From assembly GCF_029227915.1 (NCBI RefSeq), contig NC_079883.1, forward strand, positions 3,412,001 through 3,472,000: a stretch of DNA of 60,000 nt. Direction: 5' to 3'. The notes under the pieces are model-generated. The model was not told where the DNA came from and ran no database searches. It saw nothing but the letters and a program-made list of their open reading frames with translations. The stretch is from Hydractinia symbiolongicarpus (lineage: Eukaryota > Cnidaria > Hydrozoa > Anthoathecata > Hydractiniidae). Position numbers and translations under genes: made by a program. Within the stretch, counting starts at the first letter, position 1; each line of letters opens with the position of its first letter. This document shows, piece by piece, positions 11,301 through 21,571 of the stretch.

Positions 11301-14300
11301 CTCCTATATGTTTGTTCAAAATGAAAATAAAAGTGATATCAATTAAAAAAAGAAATAAAAAGTAAGCCAAAACAAATTTCAGGTGTGGTCGCCACCAATA
11401 ACAAAATACAGAAAGATGTCACAGCATTGTAAAATGTGAATTCACAAAAGTGAAACTGACCTCGCTTAGGGCGACAATAAAAAATAATTACGAAAAAAAT
11501 TGAGTTTTTTACCTGTTTTTGCTGTGTCGGATAGCATTTCAAATTTCTCGCTAGCATCTTGTTGATTCGTGGTCGCCTAAAAAGATTTACAATTACTATA
11601 GGTTTGTCCCTTTGTTGGTGGGATCTACACTGTTTAGCCTTGTGCGTTTTCTTTACGTAGGCAAATATAAGCACACATTTATTTATGTGAACAGACGATA
11701 CAAAATCTAAGGAAATACGAGTGCATAAAAAATTCAGTTTTGTAACTACAAACATTTTTCGATATTAAATTTTTTTTTGTAAATTGTGCTAATTGGCTTG
11801 GTAAATGTCCCAGACGTCCATATAGAAAAACGAAAAAAATACGAGTGACTTGGACGCAAACTAAACGAAACATTAATCGTACATTCGCAACATCCTTGTT
11901 CTTGGCTCTAGCTTTATCTAAGTTCTTGTTAGCGGTCTCTAAATTAGCTAAACATCTCATTCGTCTGTAAAGAAGACCTTTTGCTGCCTCAGCATCTCTC
12001 ATATGATACTTCAGTAGGTCCGCTAATTTGAGATCTTCATCCGTGGCCATACGTCCTTCAAGTTTCTACAAAAAATGTAACCATTAAATTGAGTTTTGTT
12101 TTTTCGAATTATCGGAAAAGTCTTCATATATTTAAAAGCAACAAAATATTCCCGCACCCTCAACTTTTCGAAAGTTTCTGCTGATTTGTTGAAAATTCTA
12201 AACAAAATAAAATGCGTTATTAATGTTGACCCTAACACGGCAAATCACAGGCAAACACTGACTCACTGTTAGATATCTATAACTCCTATGGTCTTATTAG
12301 GTATGAAAAGTGTTCTACTAGTGTTTTGAAAAGTAGTTAAATTATGCTTCTTAAAAGCACCTTCTGTAATTTTTGTTATTGTTCTAAACATAAGACCTAT
12401 TTATAGGTGAATCTTTATCATGGCACATCCGTATTTTTCATTCTCAACAAAGAATGTTTCTATCCGATCGGACCTCCAAATATGACGGCGAGTATAATCC
12501 GTGCAAGTCATATTGAAGAACTACTTTTCTTATCATTAACACACTGCCTGGCAGCAAGCAGGATTCGACCCACTACACTACACTGCCACAAGTGGCGTAG
12601 TGTAGTGTGTTCGTCTGCGGCTCCCAGTTCTGGGGACCGGGATCGAATCCCACTCGCTGATGAGTGATGAGCAAAGTAGTTCTTCTTCAATATGAATAGA
12701 CCTATTCTTCAGCCTGATATTTTTATAAAGCATAATCTTATAAAAGAGAAAAGTGAACATGAACTATGTCTTTTCATAGGCCACCAAATGTTAACCAAAA
12801 TTAGGCAAATAAATTTTAAAGAAAAATTTAAGTAATGCGATTTTTCTAAAAAATAACTTGCCCTCTAAGTTTTATTAAGATGGGAAAAACAATGGAAGTT
12901 AGTTTTATTGACATGTTTTACTGACCAGTTGATGCGCACCGAATACGTCAGAATTGTGCTTACTGTGCCGAAAAAAAAATTATTTTTAGCGAGAATGAAT
13001 TTTTTTTTCAAATCACCATGCTAGGAACATTGTTTTTTGCGGTAATAAACCTTCCAAGATGTAAAATACAAAAAGATTTTTTCTTTAATGTAATTTAAAC
13101 TTACGGTGCCAGTTTGGATTCTTCACTTGTTCCCAGTGCACCTAACCCAGAGGATATTTTGATCATTACATCCGCCATCTTTTTGTGCATTGCTGTCATT
13201 CGTTCACATTTCTGAGCACCGTCCTTGATCCTAAATTAAAGAAAAGCTATTACACAAAGTTCTAATATATTGACAAATGAACGGTCACAGATATATACAG
13301 TTAGCAAGCAGGCCTTGCATACAATCGATTCACAAATATCATACTGCAAAGTAACATATTATACCTTGCATGGAAATTGACATAAAATTTTTTCTCGCTC
13401 TCAAAATATTCATCAACATCCTAAAAAAAAATGTTGTAACAACCTACATATGCACACATCAAACAGTTCGCTTTGTATATATATATGTATTCATACTTAT
13501 AGCTCCCTGTATTATTCATTCTATGTTTTCTGGGCAGATTTAAGCAGATTCAAAGTTTTTTTCAAAATGCATTATCCTGCAAATTAGGCTCACATGTACT
13601 TTCTTGTTGACATTCAAAAAGTTACTTTAAAGTTACTTACTTTTTAATGTTACTCTGTAATATAATATTCATAAAAGGTATATAAAAATTCCTTGACAGG
13701 TTCAAAAATTGTTTCTTGTAGCTTATGAATGACAACATAATTAAGGAACATTAAAGCATTATGAAAATATTGCATTTTCTTTGCGAAAATTTCACTTTCT
13801 TTTTCTCCGTAACAGAGCGTAACCTTACTCTTAACACCCTTACGTAACAAAAACCAATTCCACCCATCAATATCCTTTTAAAAATCATACTGAAACATGA
13901 ATTACATAGTTACATAGAGAAAAATATCTTTATAAGTGCAAAATGGGAAATAGAATGTACTGCCTAAAAGCGATTATTGCACTCCTCCTACCCCTACCTA
14001 GAGTGTTACATTAGGGATGTGCCATCATGTAGCATAATTCCTAATATCTTGAAGCAAGTTTCTTAAGCACTACAACATTTAAGATCATTCTTGTCTTGGA
14101 TTGATTTTAACTTGAAATTAAAGATTTATACAGCAAAATTTACCTTTTGTCCAGACAATAGAACCTTTTCATCCACTCCCTTTGCAATGCCTTTTGCTAT
14201 ACCTTTGAAAAAATCTTTGGTGTTTCGCCCTCTCACGCTTAGCTAAAATAGAAAAATCATAAAGTAAACTTTCAACAACAAAAATAAGCAGGATATGAAT

Positions 14301-16655
14301 TCAATGCACCTAACAGCATTGTTTTTCACCACTTGTGAATGTAACTTCAAATAGTTGTTCTACCTACATGTCAATTTTGGGTCAGTCATTTGGAAGAAGA
14401 AAATCACTTTTTACACAAACATGAAGTTGGCCTTTATCTACAATCCTGTTGTTTTTGTCATAATATGAAACGAAAGACAAAATAGAAAATGTAATAAAAA
14501 TTAGGTGCAAAGCCTTTCGAATATAAAATCATCTTAGTGTGTATTTTTGTGTTAATAACCTATTTATGTCAAAAATTACAGTAAAACTAGTATGGGTAAT
14601 GTTAAACATATGGTAAAACTGGTTTTTAGTTTGTGGAGAAATTCAAGGAGATTCTCTGCAACCATACATAATCTGTATTGCTATTTTCCAAATATACAAA
14701 AAATAGGCCAGCTGGGCCTGCAGATTTAAATTTCATTTACCTAATTCAAGCTCAAAATAATATCACATAATGGAAGGTTAAAACACTTCAAGGATAACAC
14801 AAGTAGTCTTACATCTTCTTTATATTCGAGGAAAACTCTGTAGTTGTGATCATTACGTAAGACAGGATGTGCAGCCAGTCTTGTCAAAAAAACTTCATGC
14901 ATTGCAACAGTCTTTTTAAATGTAGCTAAGTATTCGCTATGAAATAAAAATACACCTTCTAAAACATTTTTCTCTAAACTATTTGCAGAAATGCTACAAT
15001 CTGTTTGTAAATAAATTAGCCTGGAATTTTGTTCTACTGTTTATAGCCATCTTATTACATGATAAATTTTTTTTACCACTGTAGTGCTTTTTTTTATAAT
15101 CTAGTTCACATAACCCATAATTTGAGAGCCTACTCACTGTATTATCCCATATAAATGAACAGTACCAATTTCTGTTTGCCGGTGCAACTTAAAAGTCATT
15201 TAGAATATTAACATTAATGCTGAAGCCTGGGGGGATTTTAAATCTAATCATGTATAAAAAATTTGGAAAATGCTTTTACGAGAAAACAAAACACCAGATG
15301 GTTGCAAAGGAGATGCAATCAAAAAATATAATACAAAATAAAATAAAGTTGTTGGAGAAATCAACTTTATAACTTAGTTGCACAATATTTTAACATTATA
15401 ATATTCTGTTAGTAGACAGAAGATGTTATTTGTAAAAGTTTTATTTATTATTAATTCTGCAATATATTTTTATAAATATCTGCATCAGCATACCTATGTG
15501 GTGGCATAAAAAACCTATGTTAAAGATTCAGAAATGCAGAAAGCAAACTCAAGGTCCAATTGGTTTAGCATAAATACATTTTATTCAAGCACATCTCAAC
15601 ATAAAAGCAACAATCTCTTACGCTTCAAGTTCTTGCTTCATTTTTTGAAACTCTTCCTTGGTCATTGTTCCCTCGCCTGAAACAAACCATAGCAGAAATA
15701 AAAAGCATACCAAAGGGTGAGCAAAAAAAAAAATAACTATTACACTGATTACAATGTAAAAAAAAAACAAGCAAACCTTCGCTCAGTTTTTGCAATTTTT
15801 CACGGCTTGCATCAAAATCAGGTTTAGGTGGTGGTGGTGGTATCTAAGAACAAGGTCAGCATAATCAGATTTTTTTTTTCCATATAGACTTTAGTTTTAT
15901 AAAATACAGTGACTCCTACCACAATACCAGCATACTCCTCATTTTCAACGTAGCGATCATGCAACCATATAAATTCTTCGTGATCACGGGTAACAGAAAA
16001 TTCAGTTCCTTGGAAGTCTTTTAGCTCAGTCTGCAAAATTAAAAATATAGTGCTTTAATCAAGCCTTTAGAGTTTAATTTTTTTAAAAGAAAATGTTTAT
16101 TTAATAAAAAAAATTGAAAAAACTATGGCAAAACATTTTTGAGTTTTTTTAAAAGTCATTTTACTTTGTAGATTGTTTTTAGTTCCATTTTTTTCCGGTT
16201 AATATTTTGTTTATTCCTTTTTATTAACTTGATCTGAATAAGTATTTTACTTGTATGGCAATAAGTTATTCTTATCTCACTGTTACAAATTTTTACAAAA
16301 ATACAAAAATTCTTAAAGAACAATTGCACTCAACAATTAAAAATTAAAAAAAATAAAAAATAAAGTAAACCAAATATCACATACCTTAGTGTGGACAGTA
16401 AACTTTACTTTTTCACGTTCACTTAACGCATCCGATATATCAACAGCCAGAAGGTTTTCATGCAAATCAACAGTATGTGAACTGTCACTTCGCTGTCCAC
16501 GAAAATAAAAACAAAAACAACAAACTAATGTAAAAAGTATACATAAAAATAGCAACAATTCACCACAAAAGTATTTGGATTAAGAAGCCCAATTTAAAAT
16601 ATCTTAATACCTTTTTTTCACTACTGTCTTCCAACAGATTTTGATCATCAATATC
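8309..16655 (-). CDS. SNX6-like: Sorting nexin 5/6/32-type PX-BAR protein (15 exons seen, first coding exon missing)
   Basis: Membrane-remodelling component of the SNX-BAR retromer/ESCPE-1 type coat, which acts on endosomes by phosphoinositide binding (PX) and curvature sensing (BAR). Exons, high to low: 16655-16611, 16492-16385, 16030-15920, 15843-15777, 15676-15622, 14936-14813, 14242-14144, 13420-13365, 13230-13105, 12197-12158, 12065-11883, 11576-11513, 8629-8589, 8502-8467, 8359-8309 (stop). All junctions are GT-AG and keep phase, giving 401 codons, close to the roughly 406-residue vertebrate proteins. Recognisable family blocks include [68 protein letters not shown] and ELKHAK. The PX domain spans exons 2-7 and the BAR domain exons 8-15. 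The initiator ATG lies beyond 16655 and was not located. About three residues usual in the family are absent at the junction 11513/8629, so a microexon may be missed there. Confidence 0.93.
8754..9864 (-). mobile_element. Internally deleted Tigger/pogo-type DNA transposon
   Basis: The element is bounded by TA duplications (8752-8753, 9865-9866) and inverted ends: CAGTTGACTCTCTCTATCTC on the left and its complement GAGATAGAGAGAGTCAACTG on the right. Sub-terminal GTTCGAGATAGAG motifs are repeated many times at both ends. The minus strand (starting about 9523) encodes a pogo/CENP-B-type helix-turn-helix beginning ([25 protein letters not shown]), broken by a frameshift after about 45 codons. It is joined to an acidic region and a C-terminus ending QKDITDFFK (stop near 8981). 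The DDE catalytic core is missing, so the copy is non-autonomous. It lies inside an intron of the sorting nexin gene. Confidence 0.85.
8981..9523 (-). pseudogene. Tigger/pogo transposase remnant (N- and C-terminal parts only)
   Basis: The N-terminal part at about 9523-9400 carries the CENP-B-like HTH signature ([20 protein letters not shown]) and shifts frame at about 9400. The following frame continues to about 9245. The C-terminal frame (about 9260-8981) is acidic ([12 protein letters not shown]) and ends with ITDFFK, a tail seen in TIGD-type transposases. No DDE/D catalytic motif is present. It cannot encode an active transposase, though its DNA-binding part could be a repressor if the frameshift is read through; that is speculation. 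Confidence 0.75.
9612..11117. repeat. Perfect tandem duplication, 2 x 753 bp
   Basis: Positions 9612-10364 are repeated as 10365-11117 with no difference that I could see by eye. The identical 70-codon minus-strand frames at 9691-9903 and 10444-10656, offset by exactly 753, agree. Each unit contains the right 253 bp of the Tigger element plus about 500 bp of flanking intron. The duplication therefore postdates the transposon insertion and created a second orphan transposon end. It could be a very recent duplication or an assembly artefact. Confidence 0.9.
12490..12720. repeat. Inverted pair of tRNA-derived SINE-like sequences
   Basis: The right arm (about 12590-12715, plus) has a tRNA-like head: an A-box-like gtggcgtagtgtagtgtg and a B-box-like gggatcgaatccc, followed by cactcgctgatgagtgatgagc. 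The left arm (about 12505-12590) is its inverted partner, with gcaggattcgacccactac and tcatattgaagaactac. The arms meet near 12588. The same head fragment (gcggctcgcagttctgg) recurs at 42192-42210. This is a head-to-head SINE pair or a foldback element inside a sorting nexin intron. Confidence 0.6.
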
Positions 16656-17118
16656 CTGCCAAAGAAAAAATAAAAAAGGCATAATGGTCTGTGTTATTGT
16701 CTACCATCACAACTAAGGTTAAATATTTATATATATATTTTAGCGATGCTATATTTGTTAATCCAGCTCGTATTTTGCTAAAGTTTTTCTAAACTCTGTA
16801 ATGAAATAGTGTTGTCAGTGGCCTAGTGTTTGTGAACTTTTATAAACATCATTCTACATTTGCACATAGTTTTTATGCACCCCACTTTATTGCTTTAATT
16901 AGAGAAAGTTCTAGAAAAGCATAACAATTCATTGCAAGAGATAAAAACTTTTTTACAAAAATCAAAATTGTTAGATAAAAAAGTGAATATAGGTACAGAC
17001 ATGGACGAATATCCTTTAAAAATTTTACAGAACCTTTTAGGTTAAAATTTATTTACTAAAGCCTGATCATTGAGACATCTCTTTCTTATTTTCAATTTCT
17101 TTTATTACCAATGTATGT
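16656..17118. other. Non-coding; upstream intron of sorting nexin gene
   Basis: The first visible sorting nexin exon ends with an acceptor at 16656-16657, so this must be intron. No further coding exon was recognised. Confidence 0.5.
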
Positions 17119-17325
17119 GGCATGTGGCTTTGTGGTTATGGAGTTTGCTTCACAATCACAAGGTCGGTGGTTTGGTCCACAGCATGGGCATGTTTAGCAA
17201 GTGTCTTTACCACAGCTACCGGTCAAACCATCCCATGAGAGGGGAATTGGGTAGGCAATGCCAGTGTATACCTTATGTATATATTCAGAACACAGGACAC
17301 ATCAGCAAAACAAGAACCTAGCTTA
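17119..17325 (+). mobile_element. SINE family A, copy 1 (tRNA-derived)
   Basis: The tRNA-like head (gtggctttgtggttatggag, then a B-box-like ggtttggtccacagc) is followed by a body with catgtttagcaagtgtcttt and the block gggaattgggtaggcaatgc. The copy is truncated or diverged shortly after the ggacac segment and lacks the (aat)n tail. It is homologous to copies at 29490 and 42214. Confidence 0.8.
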
Positions 17326-18729
17326 GTGATAAGATATCATAGTTTTAAACATTTTTTAAGACTAAATTGGCATTTCACTCTAATGCTACAGTGCAACAAA
17401 TTTCTAAACAACATCTTACTACATGGACAGGTCATTGATTTCACTAAAACAGGACCGTTTTTGAAGAGCACGGAAGTAATTGGTTCATTTCACTCCCAAA
17501 ACTCTGCGGATCGCGGATCATGCGCGTCGCGCACGATTCACAATGATGTCGCGATAGTAAATTCTTTTAGCATTGTGAAGGTCGCGATCAGTCGTTGGGT
17601 CGACTTTCACGTTGCATCGTGACTTTCGCGATCCATATCGCGACCGTCATGATACATCTTTAAACATTATAAAAATCACGTAATTAATGTCATGAAAGAA
17701 TAGCGCAATTAAATATGAATAATTGTTTTTTGTTTTTGTTTTAACTCAAAAATGTTTTCGTTGTCGTATGCTTTTTCTTGTTTAGACTCCAACTTACTTA
17801 GTTGTTCCATGGGCCCGCTCGACCCTAACTTTCACGATAAAAAATATAATAAAAATATCAACAAACAAACTTTTTTTTAAGACAAGCAAAATCTTTATTT
17901 GCTTCAGTTTTCTCGACTCTGTATGTCTTCTAAACTTAGTGTGCACCTTAAACTTTGTCTAACGTGCACGAACAACAGTGCATTTAAAAATTGACCGTGC
18001 TAATTTTATGATATTTTCACAATGAAAGTGAATCTTATAAGTTTAATGGTTATATCCGATTTCTATTTATTCATTACTCTGTCTTTCTTTCGCCTTCCCT
18101 TCGTTGATAAACCAGATAAACTTTCATTGAAATGTGCATAATTCGCATTTTCAATAGAGACTGTAAAAAACAACATGTGAACCAAGGGGCAGACCATCTC
18201 CTCATTAGTAAAACACACACCATAGATAAGTTATTTTCCACCATTTCATAGTACCAAGCCAATATTATGGACAACATTATTAGCATTATTTACTCAGTGT
18301 TTATGTGGACAAATTTTAATTTTACATTTGTTGCTTTCTTAACATTTTTCCGAAAATTTTGGTAACAAAAGTTCTTTCCTTTTGGGGTGCTCACAAATGT
18401 CAAATTAATATTTCTTGTAGCAACATGAGTATGGTCAATGCCCCTATGGAGGGAGTGGGGAAGGGTTGCAAACTACCCAATAAAATTTCATTGGGGCCAA
18501 AATATCCTATTGGCCAAATTTCCTGACTTACTTTGAGTTTGTTATGTCTACAGCTGGAAACAACTACAAATTAGACTATTTCACCTAAATAGGCTATGAT
18601 AGACAAATTAGGTGAAATTTATCTCCTGACTACAATACAGTGAAAAGGTTTGTTAACATTGTGGTTCGTGTTTATTTCATGTTATGCACGAACCATGATG
18701 TGAGTATTTTTAACGATCATGGACCTCAC
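17326..18729. other. Non-coding with a CG-rich TCGCGA cluster
   Basis: No gene was recognised. At 17505-17655 the base composition jumps, with four TCGCGA hexamers and many CG dinucleotides. Short inverted motifs of tggttcgtg/cacgaacca type lie at 18662-18694. This may be the outer part of the foldback-like element whose arms are listed separately. Confidence 0.4.
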
Positions 18730-18965
18730 GATCATGTTTCGTGGACTACATAAACAAAAATTAAACATTACACCATGGCGTCCACAATAGATTATATATT
18801 GTAAAACAGACTGTATTAGTTCATCAATTAAATCAAAAACCGACGGCAAAAAACTTTTAAAATGTGATCTAAAAAAACATTTCTATTGCCGCTTTTCGTT
18901 TTTAAAGTTTTAAAATGCAATCTAAAAAACACTTCTATCGCCACAGACAAATTTAACTTTTCTAG

Positions 18966-19667
18966 ACTGGATTCTTCGAGTCTTTCGATCGCAATCACCA
19001 ATGTTTTCCTACCACTATGAAAATACCTTGTCATCCCTAGACTCGAGTACTCCTCTTAACTCTGGTCTCCTGCTAGTAAAGGACAAATCAAGGTACTAGA
19101 AGCTCTGCAATAGAGCTACCTGAAAAAGATCAACTGTGTACACAGAATGACTTACAACAACGCACTTAAACAGCTCAAATTGCACTCGTTACAACGACGA
19201 CGTGAACGCTATCAAGCCATATACAGTTGGAAAATAGCTTAAGGCATTGTCCCAAACCTTCACCCACCCATGCAAACCCATGCAACACAAAGAAAAGGGT
19301 GTCTCTTTCAACTACCATCGGTGCTGAACAATTCCACAAGCTTCGCTAAACTACACATCAGCTTCTGTTATCAAGCTCCAAGAACCTTCAACGTCCTGCT
19401 CAAGTCTCTAAGAAGCATCACGTCATGCCCAGTTTTAAAGTTTAAAACAGCCCTCGAAAAGTTTCTCAAAACTCTCCCAGATGAACCTCCGATCCCCGGG
19501 ACAAATGAAGCCTCAGAAAACAGCATAGCCACTGTAGTTCGATTTAATCCTCACCCTCCTCTCTTTAGAGATGGAGTAGAAGAAGAGGAAGAAGTGACTG
19601 ACGTTGGTCGTCCACGACAGGTGTGAAGCTACAACTTCAAAAGTTAACATAAGTTACATAAGTAAGT
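18966..19667 (+). mobile_element. 5'-truncated non-LTR retrotransposon (LINE) inserted in the left inverted arm
   Basis: The uninterrupted right arm reads ...cttttctagacaaatg..., whereas the left arm is split after ttttctaga by this segment. That defines the insertion precisely, with a possible short taga target duplication. The plus strand encodes the C-terminal end of a LINE reverse transcriptase ORF: a LVIPRLEYSS-like motif, SLQRRRERYQAIYSWKI, then RTFNVLLKSLRS, LEKFLKTLPDEPP. It contains several in-frame stops (about 19056, 19110, 19240) and is dead. The 3' end is a short taag/taagta-type tail. Confidence 0.85.
19061..19626 (+). pseudogene. LINE reverse transcriptase C-terminal fragment
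   Basis: The longest intact piece is 19270-19626. The upstream part in the same frame has stops replacing residues. Conserved features are the basic RRRERY motif and the closing LPDEPP segment, typical of the ORF2 end in jockey/CR1/RTE-like elements. There is no RT catalytic FADD motif because the copy is 5'-truncated. Confidence 0.75.
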
Positions 19668-19945
19668 AGACAAATGACATTTCGTAAAAATACAATCGCG
19701 TCCATGACGAAAAAGTATACACCAAGGAAAAACTACGGATATGCTTTTTTAACTTGAGAAAGCCTGAAACAAACAAATTAATTTTAAAAAAGAAAAGAAA
19801 AAAAAATTAAATTATACTGACTAAAAAAATTGTGGAGCTCGCGAAAATAATTGTGGGACACACGATCCTGTGTGGGGATAATAATATTAGCGTGGTGGCG
19901 ACTGTAGAATGTTTGAATGTTTGTTTTATATAAAAAACATGCATT

Positions 19946-20226
19946 ATTTACAAAATTAGACAAATGAAATGAAGTTTAATTAAAATAATAATTTAGCTCT
20001 GATCTAAGTATTCAAGTGAGATTCGGCTTCCGTAAATTTCCTGCTTCAAAGACCCATTGTGAAGGCCAAAATAGTGAATAATAGTGCTAAAGGTGTTAGG
20101 GGAGTGGTGGTGGGCACTTGAATACTTAGATCAGAGCTAAATTATTATTTTAATTAAACTTCATTTCATTTGTCTAATTTTGTAAATAATAATTTAGCCT
20201 CTGATCGTAAGTATTCAAATGAGATT
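19946..20226. repeat. Triple inverted/direct repeat at the 3' side of the DIRS element
   Basis: A motif around ataatttagctctgatctaa is present three times: direct at 19989-20022, inverted at about 20112-20160, and direct again (diverged) at 20187-20225. The first two are arms of a long stem, with aaaattagacaaatgaaatg on the left and its complement on the right, each about 70 nt with a loop of about 95 nt. DIRS elements carry inverted terminal repeats plus internal complementary sequence in place of LTRs, so this is likely the terminal structure downstream of the recombinase gene. Confidence 0.65.
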
Positions 20227-20410
20227 TCAAAGCCACCTATTTTGGATTCAACAAACAGTTTAGTAAAAACTGGGCAAGGACCAGTATATGATTAAACAGA
20301 ACTACATATTTATGGTTTGTCTGTTATGACTCCTAGCAATGCCACAATGTACCATAACGGTACATGTCTATTACATATATATATACAAAATCTAACGCAA
20401 GCAAATGTGT

Positions 20411-21473
20411 TCATAAACATTTAAGAAGTTCGTTCCCAAAGTTCTTGCTTATGGGCAATTTGTAATGTTTTGCAAACGTGCTAGTGCCTCTCCGGCCTGC
20501 CGCCTTTGCGATTGTCTTCATAGGTACGCCTATGTCCTTCGCCTTGCTGGTAGACGCACTCCTTGTAGAATGGGTGCTGAACGTCTTAATATCGATGCCA
20601 GCTAAGTCTAAGAAAGTTGTAACGTACTTTGCAATGGTGGTGATTCCGATAGGTTTATGGGGATATGCATAGGAGAGAAGTAATTCCCTTGGTTGGTTTT
20701 CAAGGTTCTCTCGTATAAGGTCTGTCCTCCTCAGGTATTCATCTAGGCAGTGGACTATACATATCCGGTTATCGAGGAGGTACTTCTCGAATTGCAGAGG
20801 TTCCTGATGTTTGCCTGGTTTTGTGGTCTTCATGATGGTAGAGATGTAGAAAGTGTACATATCTGAAGATCGATGACAAAAGTTAACCTTTAGGGCACCT
20901 ATTGTCTGGGCTCTCTGGCCACTCAGGAGGCACAACAAGGTGGCTAGTTTTTTCGTTAGTAACTCTAACTCCAGGTGCTGGTTACCAGGCAAGGTTGTCA
21001 TATAGTTTAATATTACATCAGGGTCATATATCACAGTGTGTTTTGGTAGGGAAAGACGTAGCTTGAAAACTCCCTTGATTAGTCTGCTAACGTCCTCGTT
21101 CTTACCAAAGCTTGTTCCTGCATCCTTTGGTAATGCAGCTGACAGGGCTGACCTTGCCGCTGCGATGTATCCACTTGCCTTTTCTACGTGGAAAAGGAAA
21201 GCAAGGAAGTCCATACCTTGTTTATGACTAGCCCCATAAGGTTCTGAGATTTTTTCACTTTTACAAAACTTCAGCCATTTCCTTAAATAGAGATTATAGA
21301 TGGATTGGGTTTTTTCTGACCACGATGCAGTGAGCAGTTGTTTAAGATTGTCAGAACATGAATGTTTTAGGTTTAGTGCCTCCCTGAGACAATTGCTATC
21401 CGAAGACTTAGATTTGGGTGCAGTGGATGAAAGACACTTCGTTGCTGTGGAAGCAGTAATAGGTCCATTCTAG
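20411..21473 (-). CDS. DIRS tyrosine recombinase
   Basis: Integrates the circular DNA intermediate of DIRS retrotransposons, in place of a DDE integrase. The frame is open from about 21473, just after a stop. The first good internal ATG is at 21214, giving 267 residues. Counted from that ATG, the catalytic set is visible: Arg at about 101 (SGQRAQT), the HxxR motif at about 215-218 (THSTRSAS) and the nucleophilic Tyr at about 251 (AKHYKLP). The stretch upstream of 21214 encodes a SAM-like/core-binding region (SIYNLYLRKWLKF), so the true protein is longer and probably starts further up or by translational coupling with the overlapping RT frame. The catalytic domain looks intact. Confidence 0.88.
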
Positions 21474-21571
21474 GTAAAACAAGAATTTCTTTAATGATTA
21501 GTTCAGAATACCCTGGAATCCATGGTTGGTTAGGCCAGTCCGGAACTACCAGGATACCTACTGCCTTATCA

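Noticed and set aside
13650-13850. Minus-strand 66-codon frame considered as a sorting nexin exon
   Set aside because: It lies between two exons that join in phase without it, and it has no family similarity.
17119-17325. tRNA gene candidates in the SINE heads (also 24.2, 29.5, 42.2 kb)
   Set aside because: They are tRNA-derived but lack a foldable full cloverleaf with proper acceptor stem, and all continue into SINE bodies.
17803-17815. ATGGAACAACTAA followed by GTAAGT on the minus strand, considered as sorting nexin first exon
   Set aside because: The donor is good but the phase (1) does not fit the phase-0 start of the exon at 16655, unless an intervening exon exists.
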